This document shows, one piece after another, positions 8,160 to 15,903 of a stretch of DNA of 45,236 nucleotides. Positions within the stretch are counted from its first letter, which is position 1, and every line of letters begins with the position of its first letter. The position numbers and the translations under genes were made by a program. The notes below the pieces were generated by a model. That model ran no database searches, had not been told where the DNA came from, and was given only the letters and a program-made list of their open reading frames with translations. The stretch covers positions 1 to 45,236 of the forward strand of contig UQWH01000012.1 in NCBI GenBank assembly GCA_900544705.1, read 5' to 3'. Origin of the DNA: an uncultured Eubacteriales bacterium (lineage in GTDB: Bacteria; Bacillota; Clostridia; Oscillospirales; Oscillospiraceae).

Positions 8160-8421
8160 CAGCTTGTCAGAAAAGTCCATTTGGACTTTTCTGACAAGCT
8201 GCCTGCAAAATTGCAAAATCTGAATTTTGTATTTTTATTTTGCAATTTTGGTCGCTGCGGCGGGTTATTGAACGCGAAAGGGAACCCATCTCCGCGCCAA
8301 GTGCCGCCGCTACGCGGCGGTTGCGCTCCGAAACGCCTCGCTGCGGCTCGGTGTGACGGTTTCCTTTCACTCTTTCCTTCCCTCCGTAGCTTTAAGTCGG
8401 ATAGATTATTTTGACAAGCTG
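8160..8421 (+). repeat. Interspersed terminator-associated repeat, long form
   Basis: This 262-bp palindrome-rich element is bounded by CAGCTTGTCA and its inverted copy TGACAAGCTG. Hairpin 1 has 19-bp arms (8160-8178 with 8183-8201). An AT-rich inverted repeat around AAAATTGCAAAAT follows. Then comes a GAAAGGGAACC arm (8276-8286) with its partner at 8357-8367, enclosing about 70 bp of GC-rich inner hairpins (CCGCCGC-TAC-GCGGCGG). The right part has drifted from the other copies. It lies between the convergent ends of rsmI and the DUF4097 gene and contains no open reading frame of note. Confidence 0.9.
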
Positions 8422-8427
8422 TTGATC

Positions 8428-9387
8428 TTATTTTTCTGCTGCGCGGATGGTGACGTCTCCGCTGATGCCCTCAAAGGAGATCTCCGCCGCGCCGTCGCCG
8501 CAGATGTAGGTTTTGTCCTGCATGGAAACAGTAAAGCCCTCCACGTTCACCTTACTGCTTACACCGTCCTGCTTGAGGGTAAAGCCCGCGTCCTTCGGCA
8601 GAACCAGAAGGCAACTTCCGCTGACCGCGTCCATCGACACCTCCCGCGGCGTCACACTCGTTTCTACGCTGAGGCGGCCGGAAACGGTGTCCATATCCAC
8701 CGCGCGGACGCTGCCGTTCAGCGTCGCTGATCCGGAGGCACTGTCCACGGAAATCTCGCCCAGTGTGCAGTTTTCCGCATGAAAATCAGCGCTTGCCGCG
8801 TCGACATCCATCATTTCTGCACGGCAGTTCTTCAGGGTCACATTGCCGGAAGCCGTGTCGACGCTCAATTCCGTCACTGTCAGATCCTCAATTTGCAGCG
8901 TCGCGCTGGCACTGTCGCACTCCAGCTTATCAAGCGCTGTGAGCCCTTCCGGAATCAGCAATTCTAATGTTTTCTTTAGCGACTCTTTGATGAACAGGCC
9001 GCTTTTACATTCATGGATGGTCAGCTTTCCGTTTTCCACCTTCCAGCGCAGGCGCTTTGCCTCGCTGTTTCCTTCCGACTCGCGCAGGATGAGCTGATCG
9101 CCGTTATACGGCTTCACCGTTACCGAGCCGGAGGCCCAGTTGAGGTCGATCTCGCGGATTGATCTACTCACCACACTGTCCAGCTCCGCGCTGCCGATGT
9201 TGTAGCTGTTTTCATTGTCATATTTATCGAGATCGATAAAAAACCTGCCCGTTTCCTCCTTAAATTCCCGGATGCCGGGAAGCGCCCGGAATACCTCTAT
9301 GCTCAGCACTCCCGCAAGCAGGATCCCCGTCAGCAGCACTGCCACGATGGAGCAAATAACGATCTTGGTAATTGCTTTTCCTTTCAT
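8428..9387 (-). CDS. DUF4097-type beta-strand-repeat membrane-anchored protein
   Basis: This 319-aa protein has an N-terminal membrane helix (about residues 7-30) and a long extracytoplasmic region of short repeated beta-strand units such as LSVDTASGNVTLKNC and ISVDSASGSATLNG. That is the pattern of the DUF4097 family of predicted beta-helix adhesin-like proteins. The start at 9387 was chosen over a longer upstream extension because a strong AGGAGG lies 6 bases before it and because it forms an ATGA overlap with the preceding gene. It is the third gene of a PadR / HAAS-domain / DUF4097 operon, a recurrent Bacillota arrangement thought to sense or respond to envelope conditions. The biochemical role is not known. 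Confidence 0.85.
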   Translation of the reverse strand: MKGKAITKIVICSIVAVLLTGILLAGVLSIEVFRALPGIREFKEETGRFFIDLDKYDNENSYNIGSAELDSVVSRSIREIDLNWASGSVTVKPYNGDQLILRESEGNSEAKRLRWKVENGKLTIHECKSGLFIKESLKKTLELLIPEGLTALDKLECDSASATLQIEDLTVTELSVDTASGNVTLKNCRAEMMDVDAASADFHAENCTLGEISVDSASGSATLNGSVRAVDMDTVSGRLSVETSVTPREVSMDAVSGSCLLVLPKDAGFTLKQDGVSSKVNVEGFTVSMQDKTYICGDGAAEISFEGISGDVTIRAAEK

Positions 9388-10226
9388 TGTTTTCCTCCTG
9401 TTGCAAGCGTGAAAATCCCGCTCAGAACGCCGGTCAGCGCCGCACAGATCGGGAAGACCAGCCATGTGACCATCCACGCGCCGCTCGCGGCGGAGATTTT
9501 CAGATAAATGGCCACCGCCGCCAGAAGCATCAGACCCTCAATGAACTTTTTCAGGCCGTACCTGCCCTTTGCCATGTAGACGATACCGGTGATGACGTCG
9601 CCGACCGCGCCGGCCGCGATGAAAATGACCCATGCCACATACCAGTAGCCGGCGAAGCCCGCCGCAAGGAACAGTCCCACCGCAGCAAGCCAGTACAGAG
9701 GCGTGAGCACACCGCGCAGGATCTTCACCGCAGAGCTTCGCTCCTCCTGCACAGGAACCGCCGGCGCTGCCTGCTCAGCGGGCTGCACGGGCACGCCCTG
9801 CGGCGCGGAAGCCTTCGGCGCTGCCGGCTTTTCCCGGCCGCCGCTGAGGATGATCAGCGCAGTCGCCGCAGCGATCATCAGAAACATCAGGCTCACTCCC
9901 AGCGCCTCCGGCCAGCCCATCTCATCTGCAACGGCGGGCGGCACGACGCACAGGATATACAGCGCAATGGCAATCGCCACGCAGACGCGGCGAGAGCTTT
10001 TTTTCTCCTTCTTGGGTTTGCGGTAAGCCGCCAGCAGCTCGTCCGTATCGCCTATGCTCATCACGGCAACATTATACGCGACCGTTTCCGACACGCCTCT
10101 GGCGCACTCCTCGTCATAGCGATCCAGCGTATTCTGCAAGATCTCCTCCCGCAGCTCCTGCACCTCAGGCGTATTCGGTATTCCTTCAAAAATGCTGTTT
10201 ACATAGCAGATCAGCTTATTTCGCAT
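9384..10226 (-). CDS. HAAS/DUF1700-type multi-pass membrane protein
   Basis: This 280-aa protein has an N-terminal helical HAAS-like domain (about residues 1-75: a segment around ICYVNSIFEGIPNTPEVQEL, then EEILQNTLDRYDE) typical of proteins controlled by PadR repressors. It is followed by about six hydrophobic segments (about 85-270), broken by an Ala/Pro-rich linker near 135-165. Its start overlaps the end of the padR gene by 16 bases and its stop overlaps the DUF4097 start as ATGA, so all three genes are one transcription and translation unit. By analogy with other PadR-HAAS pairs it may be a membrane partner in envelope stress sensing. That role is inferred. Confidence 0.8.
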   Translation of the reverse strand: MRNKLICYVNSIFEGIPNTPEVQELREEILQNTLDRYDEECARGVSETVAYNVAVMSIGDTDELLAAYRKPKKEKKSSRRVCVAIAIALYILCVVPPAVADEMGWPEALGVSLMFLMIAAATALIILSGGREKPAAPKASAPQGVPVQPAEQAAPAVPVQEERSSAVKILRGVLTPLYWLAAVGLFLAAGFAGYWYVAWVIFIAAGAVGDVITGIVYMAKGRYGLKKFIEGLMLLAAVAIYLKISAASGAWMVTWLVFPICAALTGVLSGIFTLATGGKQ

Positions 10227-10564
10227 TTTGCATCCCCTCCCAATTCTATCAGCTTGTCGATGATCTCCTTCGCAGTGTCCCAGGTCTGCACCTGCTCACG
10301 ATAGGCCGCGCGCCCGGCGTCCGTAATGCGGTAATAGCGCCGCCGCGCGCCGGTGGCCTCCTGCCCCCAATACGAAGTGATCTGCCCCATCTCCTCCAAC
10401 CGCTTGAAGGCCGTGTATAATGTGGCTTCCTTCAGCTCATAGCGGTCGTCGGAAATTGCCCGGATCGTCTTGTTGATCTCGTAGCCGTAGCTGTCGCGCT
10501 GCATGAGCTGCGCCAGAATAATGGTTTCCGTATGGCCTCGGATCAGGTCCGCTGCAATCAACAT
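10211..10564 (-). CDS. PadR-family transcriptional repressor
   Basis: This 117-aa winged-helix regulator has the PadR N-terminal domain with ETIILAQLMQRDSYGYEI, LKEATLYTAFKRLEEMG and the wing ARRRYYRITDAGR, plus a short C-terminal dimerisation helix. The start at 10564 (MLIAAD) is preferred to one 7 codons upstream because GGGAGGTG lies 6 bases before it. As first gene of the operon, next to a 9-bp-arm inverted repeat in its own promoter, it very probably autorepresses the operon. The inducer is unknown. Confidence 0.92.
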   Translation of the reverse strand: MLIAADLIRGHTETIILAQLMQRDSYGYEINKTIRAISDDRYELKEATLYTAFKRLEEMGQITSYWGQEATGARRRYYRITDAGRAAYREQVQTWDTAKEIIDKLIELGGDAKCEIS

Positions 10565-10624
10565 CTGCACACCTCCCGGTTTCATTTTCCACGATGCTGT
10601 CGTACTGCTTTCCTTTGTGGCTCT

Positions 10625-10661
10625 ACTATAGCACGAGATACCTCATCTGTCAAGGTATCTC
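10625..10661 (-). promoter_or_regulatory. padR operon promoter with overlapping inverted-repeat operator
   Basis: On the minus strand the sequence reads TTGACA (10653-10648), a 17-base spacer, then TATAGT (10630-10625). GAGATACCT (10635-10643) and AGGTATCTC (10653-10661) form a perfect 9-bp inverted repeat with a 9-base gap that covers the -35 box and most of the spacer. That is the expected geometry for repression by the adjacent PadR protein. Confidence 0.85.
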
Positions 10662-10729
10662 AGCAAAATTTTTTGTACGTTTCGATGCAAGATTTCAGGG
10701 AGGTTTTTCTCCGGAATTTCCTGCAAAAC

Positions 10730-10764
10730 AAAAAAGGCCCGCGCATCCTTGCGGATGCGCGGGC
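10730..10764 (-). terminator. Intrinsic terminator of htrA
   Basis: GCCCGCGCATCC (10737-10748) and GGATGCGCGGGC (10753-10764) form a 12-bp stem with a 4-base loop, followed on the minus strand by a run of six T. It lies about 50 bases past the htrA stop. Confidence 0.9.
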
Positions 10765-10812
10765 TGAAAAAGGGGGAAAAAGGGGAGAAAAACATGAAAA
10801 TAGCAAATTTAT

Positions 10813-12258
10813 TTACGGAAGCATATTCCACGGGAAACCCCAGCCGCTTCTGTCGTTCGACTCTGAGGAATCCTCACTGCTCTGCGACGGCTGCTGTGCC
10901 GCTTCCGTTGTGGTGTCCGTGGACTGCGGCTTCTCGCCGAAGGTCACGGTCACTTCCATCGTCTTGCCGGAGCGGTAGATCGTCAGGGTCGCCTGGTCGC
11001 CCGCACGGTAGGACTTGAGCGCTGCGGACAGTTCGTCGATCGACTTGACCGTCGTGTCGTCCACTGCGGTGATGATGTCATAGCGCTGCAGCCCGGCCTT
11101 TTCGCCGCTGCCGCCTGCTTCAACGGAATTGACCAGAACGCCCTGCGGGAAACCATAGTTTTCCGCATCCGTTGCGGAAACGTTGCCCGCCGTGATGCCG
11201 ATGTAGGCGCGGTTCGTCACTCTGCCGTTCGTGCGCAGGTCGTCAAGGATGGCCGTCACGTCGTCGATCGGGATGGCAAAGCCGATACCCTCGATGGTCG
11301 TGCCGGAATTGGTCGTGCCGGAGTACTTTGCGGTAGTGATGCCAACGACATTGCCGTTCATGTCAAACAGCGGGCCGCCGGAGTTGCCGGAGTTGATGGC
11401 CGCGTCGATCTGCATCATATTGATGGGGCTGCCATCGGTATTGATATAACGGTCGAGTGCACTGACATAACCGACCGTCATGGTGTTGGTCAGTTCGCCC
11501 AGAGGGTTACCGATGGCCGCGACCTCGTCGCCCACACGCAGCGCGGAGGAATTGCCGAGCTGCACGGTCGCAAGGTTTTCTGCATTGATCTTGATGAGGG
11601 CAACATCGCTGTCCTCCTCGTAGCCGATGACCGTCGCGTCGTAGGTCTCGCCGCTGTTCATGGTGACGGTCAGCTTGCTTGCGTTCTTGACGACGTGATA
11701 GTTCGTCAGAATCTCGCCGTCGGCGGAGATCACAAAGCCGGTGCCGGAGCTTGCCGTCGAGGTGATCTGGCCGAACACGTTGGTCGTCGCCTGATTGGAG
11801 ATGCTGACGACTGCGGCCACGTTCTGTGCATAGATCTCAGCAGGAGTAAACTGCGTGGAAGGATTCCTCGTCTGCACGACCTGCGTGGATTCGGAAGGGG
11901 TCGTCGCCGTCTGGCTTTCCGAGGGTTTCTGGTTCATGGACACGTCGTTTTTATACAACGTGTGCATCACGCTGCCGACGATCGCACCGCCTGCGGCGCT
12001 GCCGACCAGCGCACAGCACAGAGCCACGACTGCGATTCGCAGGCCCCAGTGCTTTTTCTTCGGAGTCTTTTTCTGAGGCGGTGCAGAATGCTGCGGCTGC
12101 GCCTGATAGGGGTTGTAGGCCTGATAGGTCTGATAGGATTGATACGTCTGTTCGTTGTTATATTGGGGAGTTTCCGGTGCGGAAGACTGCGGCTGTTCGC
12201 TCTGCGGCTGTTCCTGCGCCGAAGATTCTGTATCGAAGTTCTGATAGTCTTCGTTCAT
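10813..12258 (-). CDS. htrA: HtrA/DegP-like membrane-anchored serine protease
   Basis: This 481-aa surface protease has a Gln/Pro/Ser-rich cytoplasmic N-terminus (about residues 1-70, with repeated Tyr-Gln-rich units), one membrane anchor (about 73-95), and a Ser/Thr-rich linker. A trypsin-like domain follows with the catalytic His in ILTNYHVVKNA, Asp in EEDSDVALIKI and Ser in INSGNSGGPLF. A PDZ domain (about 355-440) and a Ser/Gln-rich tail complete it. HtrA-type proteases degrade misfolded secreted proteins and are often induced by envelope stress. The gene is monocistronic. An AAAGGAGCT site precedes the ATG. Its tail ends in the aromatic sequence WGFPWNMLP. Confidence 0.93.
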   Translation of the reverse strand: MNEDYQNFDTESSAQEQPQSEQPQSSAPETPQYNNEQTYQSYQTYQAYNPYQAQPQHSAPPQKKTPKKKHWGLRIAVVALCCALVGSAAGGAIVGSVMHTLYKNDVSMNQKPSESQTATTPSESTQVVQTRNPSTQFTPAEIYAQNVAAVVSISNQATTNVFGQITSTASSGTGFVISADGEILTNYHVVKNASKLTVTMNSGETYDATVIGYEEDSDVALIKINAENLATVQLGNSSALRVGDEVAAIGNPLGELTNTMTVGYVSALDRYINTDGSPINMMQIDAAINSGNSGGPLFDMNGNVVGITTAKYSGTTNSGTTIEGIGFAIPIDDVTAILDDLRTNGRVTNRAYIGITAGNVSATDAENYGFPQGVLVNSVEAGGSGEKAGLQRYDIITAVDDTTVKSIDELSAALKSYRAGDQATLTIYRSGKTMEVTVTFGEKPQSTDTTTEAAQQPSQSSEDSSESNDRSGWGFPWNMLP

Positions 12259-12344
12259 GGTGTTCAGCTCCTTTGTTTACTTGCTTTTGATGGTTTCATC
12301 ATAAGGTCGGGATGTTACCAAAGTGTGACGTTCCGGAAAACGAA

Positions 12345-12381
12345 TTAAAAACAATCGGGACTGCGAAAACGCAGTCCCGAT
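12345..12381 (-). terminator. Intrinsic terminator of the zinc-ribbon gene
   Basis: ATCGGGACTGCG (12354-12365) pairs with CGCAGTCCCGAT (12370-12381) around an AAAA loop. On the minus strand it is followed by TGTTTTTAAT. It lies directly past the stop codon at 12386 and upstream of htrA. Confidence 0.85.
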
Positions 12382-12385
12382 AATA

Positions 12386-13315
12386 TTAGCTCAAATATCT
12401 TTCTTTCAGCGTGGACACCATATCCATGTAGGCCGCGCAGCAGTCCTCCGGGCGGTTTTCCTGAATTGCCCGATAGCAGGGTGCCAGCCAGCGGCGGCGG
12501 ATCTCGTCGTAGCATGCGGCGGAATCATCGCAGTATTCCACGCAGGCCACGATGGCAGGCGCGATGTCATAATACTCGCCGATGAGCGCCTCGCCCTGCG
12601 GCTGCGCACGCAGCCAGCCGTCACGGAACGCACGGAAGGCCGTCAGCTCGGCACAGTCGTCCGGCTTTCCTTCATGCAGGCAGGTCGCCGTGGTGATGAA
12701 GCAGAACCTGAACTTTTTGAAGCCGCCGACCAGTGTATCATAGTCGCCGGGCTTCCAGTCCTCCTTGGGATAACGCTCGCGCCACGCGGCGTTGAGCATC
12801 TTACCAAAGGGGTCGGCCACGCTGAGCTTCATTTTGCGCATACAGGTCGTAAAGAAGATCGCCAGCACAACCTTGGTTTCAAAGAATACCTCATTTCGGC
12901 GGCTCTTTTTCTCCCAGCGGGGGTCGCTTTCCATATGCGCCGTAATGTCCGCCATCAGTTCGTCGCAGACGCCTTGCAGCATCTCTCTGCGTGCTGGCTC
13001 GTTTTCCGGCGTGCACGCCTCCAGCCGCTCAAAAACCGCTCCGTTTTCCGTTTCATAGGCTTCAAACGCAGGAAAAAACTCGTGCTTGCTCAGCCTTTTA
13101 TAATAATCCGGATAGTTCAGAGCCGCTGCCGCCAGCTTCTCCCGCAGGTACTGCATATCCTCCGCAGAACACTCCAGCCGCTCTTTCAGCGGCGCAAGCA
13201 GAATTTCCGTGCGCATCCGTTCGCCGCAGTACAGGCAGGAAAACTCCTCTAATTCCGCCGGGATCTCCAAGGGCTTTCCACAGTGTGGGCAATTGCCTCT
13301 GATCATTTCGGACAT
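12386..13315 (-). CDS. Unrecognised protein with N-terminal zinc ribbon
   Basis: This 309-aa protein is not assigned to a family. The first 30 residues hold a zinc-ribbon pair, CPHCGKPLEI and CLYCGERM. The rest is predicted mostly helical and acidic, with several Cys/Trp-containing stretches and no membrane segment or signal peptide. The region near residues 205-225 reads FKKFRFCFITTATCLHEGKP. That resembles the 'TATC' segment found in uncharacterised clostridial zinc-ribbon proteins, but I cannot name the domain. The start at 13315 is preferred because AGGAGTGG precedes it and the upstream extension is low-complexity. It is a single gene with its own promoter (TTGACA-N17-AAGAAT) and terminator, divergent from the eut operon. 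Confidence 0.7.
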   Translation of the reverse strand: MSEMIRGNCPHCGKPLEIPAELEEFSCLYCGERMRTEILLAPLKERLECSAEDMQYLREKLAAAALNYPDYYKRLSKHEFFPAFEAYETENGAVFERLEACTPENEPARREMLQGVCDELMADITAHMESDPRWEKKSRRNEVFFETKVVLAIFFTTCMRKMKLSVADPFGKMLNAAWRERYPKEDWKPGDYDTLVGGFKKFRFCFITTATCLHEGKPDDCAELTAFRAFRDGWLRAQPQGEALIGEYYDIAPAIVACVEYCDDSAACYDEIRRRWLAPCYRAIQENRPEDCCAAYMDMVSTLKERYLS

Positions 13316-13337
13316 AACCACCACTCCTTTTGCGTCT

Positions 13338-13366
13338 ATTCTTCCATATTTTTCGCCGTGTGTCAA
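13338..13366 (-). promoter_or_regulatory. Promoter of the zinc-ribbon gene
   Basis: TTGACA (minus strand, 13366-13361), a 17-base spacer and AAGAAT (13343-13338) lie 23 bases upstream of the start codon. The 133-base divergent region also has to hold the eut promoter, for which I see no convincing consensus boxes. Confidence 0.6.
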
Positions 13367-13448
13367 CCGCAAGCGTCCAACTTTTTCTCAAACGCCCACA
13401 TTTTTTTGCCGCGGCAGGAAATACTACCGGAGAAAAGAGGCGACAGAT

Positions 13449-14498
13449 ATGGAATCCTTCGTTTGCAGCACCCGGCTCTGTTTCGGGGAAAACGCATTGC
13501 AGGCTTTACAAACGCTCGGCGCAAAGCGCGCCTTTCTGATCACGGATCCGTTCTTCACAAAGAACGGAACGGCGCAGCGCATCCTCTCCCTGCTTCCCGA
13601 TGCGGAAACGGAAATCTTTGACCAAGTCGGCGGCGAACCGACCCTGGCCATGGTCGCACAGGGTGTCGACCGGCTGCAAAAATTCCGGCCGGATACCCTG
13701 CTGGCGCTGGGCGGCGGCTCGGCAATCGACTGCGCCAAGGGAATTCTGTCCCTCGCACAGTCGGAGGCACGGCTCGTGGCCATCCCCACGACCTCCGGCA
13801 CCGGCTCCGAGGTCACGTCCTTTTCCATTCTGACGCACGAGGGCGTCAAGCACCCGCTCATTGACGAGGCGCTCCGGCCGCAGCTCGCCATTCTGGACGA
13901 CTCCCTGCTGCGCGCGCTTCCGAAGGGTCTGATCGCAGACGCGGGTATGGACGTCCTGACGCACTGTCTGGAGGCGATTGCCTCCAAAAACGCCACCGTC
14001 TTTACCTCCGCACTGGCTTCTGCCGCCTTCCGCACAACGCTGGAGCAGCTGCCCGCCTCCTATGCAGGCGACATCTCCGTGCGCGGCCGCATCCATGAAG
14101 CTGCGTCCATGGCGGGCATCGCCTTCGACAACGCCGGACTCGGCGTATGCCACGCGCTTTCGCACGCACTGGGTGGCGCGTTTCACCTGCCGCACGGGCG
14201 GCTGAACACCATTCTGCTTCCGCCCGTGCTCCGCTTCAATGCGCCCGCCGCGCCCTATGCCGCCCTTGCCGCCTACTGCGGCCTGAGCGGCGCACGCGGG
14301 CTGATCTTCGCCGTACAGCGCCTGCGCCGCCGTCTGGAGCTGCCGGAAACACTCACCGCCGCGGGGCTAGAACGCAGCGAGGTGCTCGCAAAGGCGGACG
14401 CGCTCTGTGCCGCCGCGCTGGCCGATCCCTGCCTTGCCGCCAATCCCCGACCCGTCACGGCAGGCGATCTGCACCGGCTTCTGGAGGCCGCGCTATGA
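13449..14498 (+). CDS. eutG: Iron-containing alcohol dehydrogenase (EutG)
   Basis: This 349-aa group III Fe-dependent alcohol dehydrogenase reduces acetaldehyde to ethanol and recycles NADH inside the eut microcompartment. The NAD-binding LALGGGSAIDCAKG (about residues 84-97) and IPTTSGTGSEVTSF motifs are present. So are the metal ligands in GMDVLTHCLEA and in the His-rich CHALSHALGGAFHLPHG segment. The start ATG at 13449 was chosen because a longer upstream reading covers the divergent promoter region. It is the first gene of a 13-gene operon, and its stop overlaps eutA as ATGA. In enterobacteria eutG sits mid-operon, so its lead position here is notable. Confidence 0.9.
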   Translation: MESFVCSTRLCFGENALQALQTLGAKRAFLITDPFFTKNGTAQRILSLLPDAETEIFDQVGGEPTLAMVAQGVDRLQKFRPDTLLALGGGSAIDCAKGILSLAQSEARLVAIPTTSGTGSEVTSFSILTHEGVKHPLIDEALRPQLAILDDSLLRALPKGLIADAGMDVLTHCLEAIASKNATVFTSALASAAFRTTLEQLPASYAGDISVRGRIHEAASMAGIAFDNAGLGVCHALSHALGGAFHLPHGRLNTILLPPVLRFNAPAAPYAALAAYCGLSGARGLIFAVQRLRRRLELPETLTAAGLERSEVLAKADALCAAALADPCLAANPRPVTAGDLHRLLEAAL

Positions 14499-15889
14499 AC
14501 TCTATTCTCTCCGTTGGCATCGACATCGGCACCACAACGACACAGCTCATTTTCTCCCGGCTGACCATTCAGAATAAGGGCGCCGCGTTCAGCGTTCCGG
14601 AATTTGCCATCACGGAAAAGGAAATTCTCTACCGCAGCAAGATCCACTTCACTCCCCTGCGGTCTGACACGGTGATCGACGCCGAGGGCGTGCGGAAGAT
14701 CATTGACGAGGAATACGCCGCCTCCGGCATTTCCAAAGCTGACATCCGCACCGGCGCGATCATCATCACCGGGGAAACCGCGCGCAAGGAAAACGCCCGC
14801 GACGTCCTGAATGCGCTTTCCGGCTACGCCGGGGACTTCGTCGTGGCCACCGCCGGGCCTGCGCTGGAAAGCGTGCTGGCCGGAAAGGGCTCCGGCAGTC
14901 AGGACTATTCACGCGCGCATAACTGCGCCGTTCTGAACCTCGACATCGGCGGCGGCACGACAAACCTTGCGCTGTTTGACTGCGGCCGGCTGGTCGACAC
15001 CGGCTGTCTGAACGTCGGCGGGCGGCTGATGAAATTTGACGAAGCCGGGCGCGTGCAATACGTATCTCCCGTATTGCAGCCGTTTTTCACGTTTCCTATC
15101 GGCGAGCTTACCCCGCCCGGCGCACTGGAAAAAGTAACCGCGCTTCTCGTGCGGATTCTGGAAGAGGCCGTCGGCCTGCGTGAAAAAAGCCCCGAGCTGG
15201 AGCATTTCATCACGGACAAGCTGCCGAAACTCTCCGGCCGGGCACTGCTGTCCTTTTCCGGCGGCGTGGCCGATCTGATCGAGCACTCCCCCACCGAATC
15301 GCTGCGCTACGGCGACCTCGGCGTGCTGCTCGGCCGCGCCATCGCCGCCTCCGCTCTGTGCCGGGAGCAGTACCTGCGCGCAAAGGAGACCATCCGCGCC
15401 ACCGTGATCGGCGCGGGCAGCCACACAACGGAGCTGTCCGGCAGCACGATCTTCTATGACCGCGTGCAGTTCCCGCTGAAAAATCTCCCCGTCGCCGCGC
15501 TTACGGCGGAGGAAGAGGCGCTCCCCGCCGCCGAACTCTCCGAGGTCGTCCGGCGGCGCATGGCGATCTTCTCACCGGACGGAACGCCCGTCACGGGCGT
15601 CCTTGCCCTGCACGGACGTCCGAATGTCAGATTTTCGGAATTATGTAAACTTGCAGACGGAGTCGCGCTCGGTCTGCGTCCCCACGCCGAAGCCGGTCTG
15701 CCCCTGATCGTCGCAGCCGCGGCGGACATGGGTAAGGCGCTTGGGCAGGCCGTCGGGATGCTGCTGCCGAACGCACCACTCATCAGCCTGGACGGCGTGC
15801 GGCTGCCGGACGGGGCATATCTGGACATCGGCGCGCCGGTCGCAGGCGGTCAGGTGCTGCCCGTCGTGATCAAAACGCTGATATTGTAA
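14495..15889 (+). CDS. eutA: Ethanolamine ammonia-lyase reactivating factor EutA
   Basis: This 464-aa chaperone-like ATPase releases inactivated cobalamin from EutBC so that fresh adenosylcobalamin can bind. Actin-fold phosphate loops are visible at the N-terminus (GIDIGTTTTQLIFSRL) and near residue 150 (NLDIGGGTTNLALF). The start at 14495 overlaps the eutG stop by 4 bases. It is followed 14 bases later by eutB with a GGAGGG ribosome site between them. Length matches the family (about 465 aa). Confidence 0.95.
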   Translation: MNSILSVGIDIGTTTTQLIFSRLTIQNKGAAFSVPEFAITEKEILYRSKIHFTPLRSDTVIDAEGVRKIIDEEYAASGISKADIRTGAIIITGETARKENARDVLNALSGYAGDFVVATAGPALESVLAGKGSGSQDYSRAHNCAVLNLDIGGGTTNLALFDCGRLVDTGCLNVGGRLMKFDEAGRVQYVSPVLQPFFTFPIGELTPPGALEKVTALLVRILEEAVGLREKSPELEHFITDKLPKLSGRALLSFSGGVADLIEHSPTESLRYGDLGVLLGRAIAASALCREQYLRAKETIRATVIGAGSHTTELSGSTIFYDRVQFPLKNLPVAALTAEEEALPAAELSEVVRRRMAIFSPDGTPVTGVLALHGRPNVRFSELCKLADGVALGLRPHAEAGLPLIVAAAADMGKALGQAVGMLLPNAPLISLDGVRLPDGAYLDIGAPVAGGQVLPVVIKTLIL

Positions 15890-15903
15890 TAAGGAGGGAA
15901 CCC

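Noticed and set aside
8179..8414. Small open frames inside the repeat copies (also at 24067-24276, 38974-39276)
   Set aside because: Frames differ between copies, are interrupted in the short form and lack ribosome sites, so the element is taken as non-coding.
8160..8421. CRISPR array or tandem repeat
   Set aside because: The repeat units are interspersed single copies kilobases apart with inner palindromes, not regularly spaced repeats with spacers.
13316..13448. Cobalamin riboswitch or EutV antitermination hairpins before the eut operon
   Set aside because: The 133-base gap is too short for a B12 riboswitch and no dual-hairpin or AGAA/GC-loop pattern was seen.
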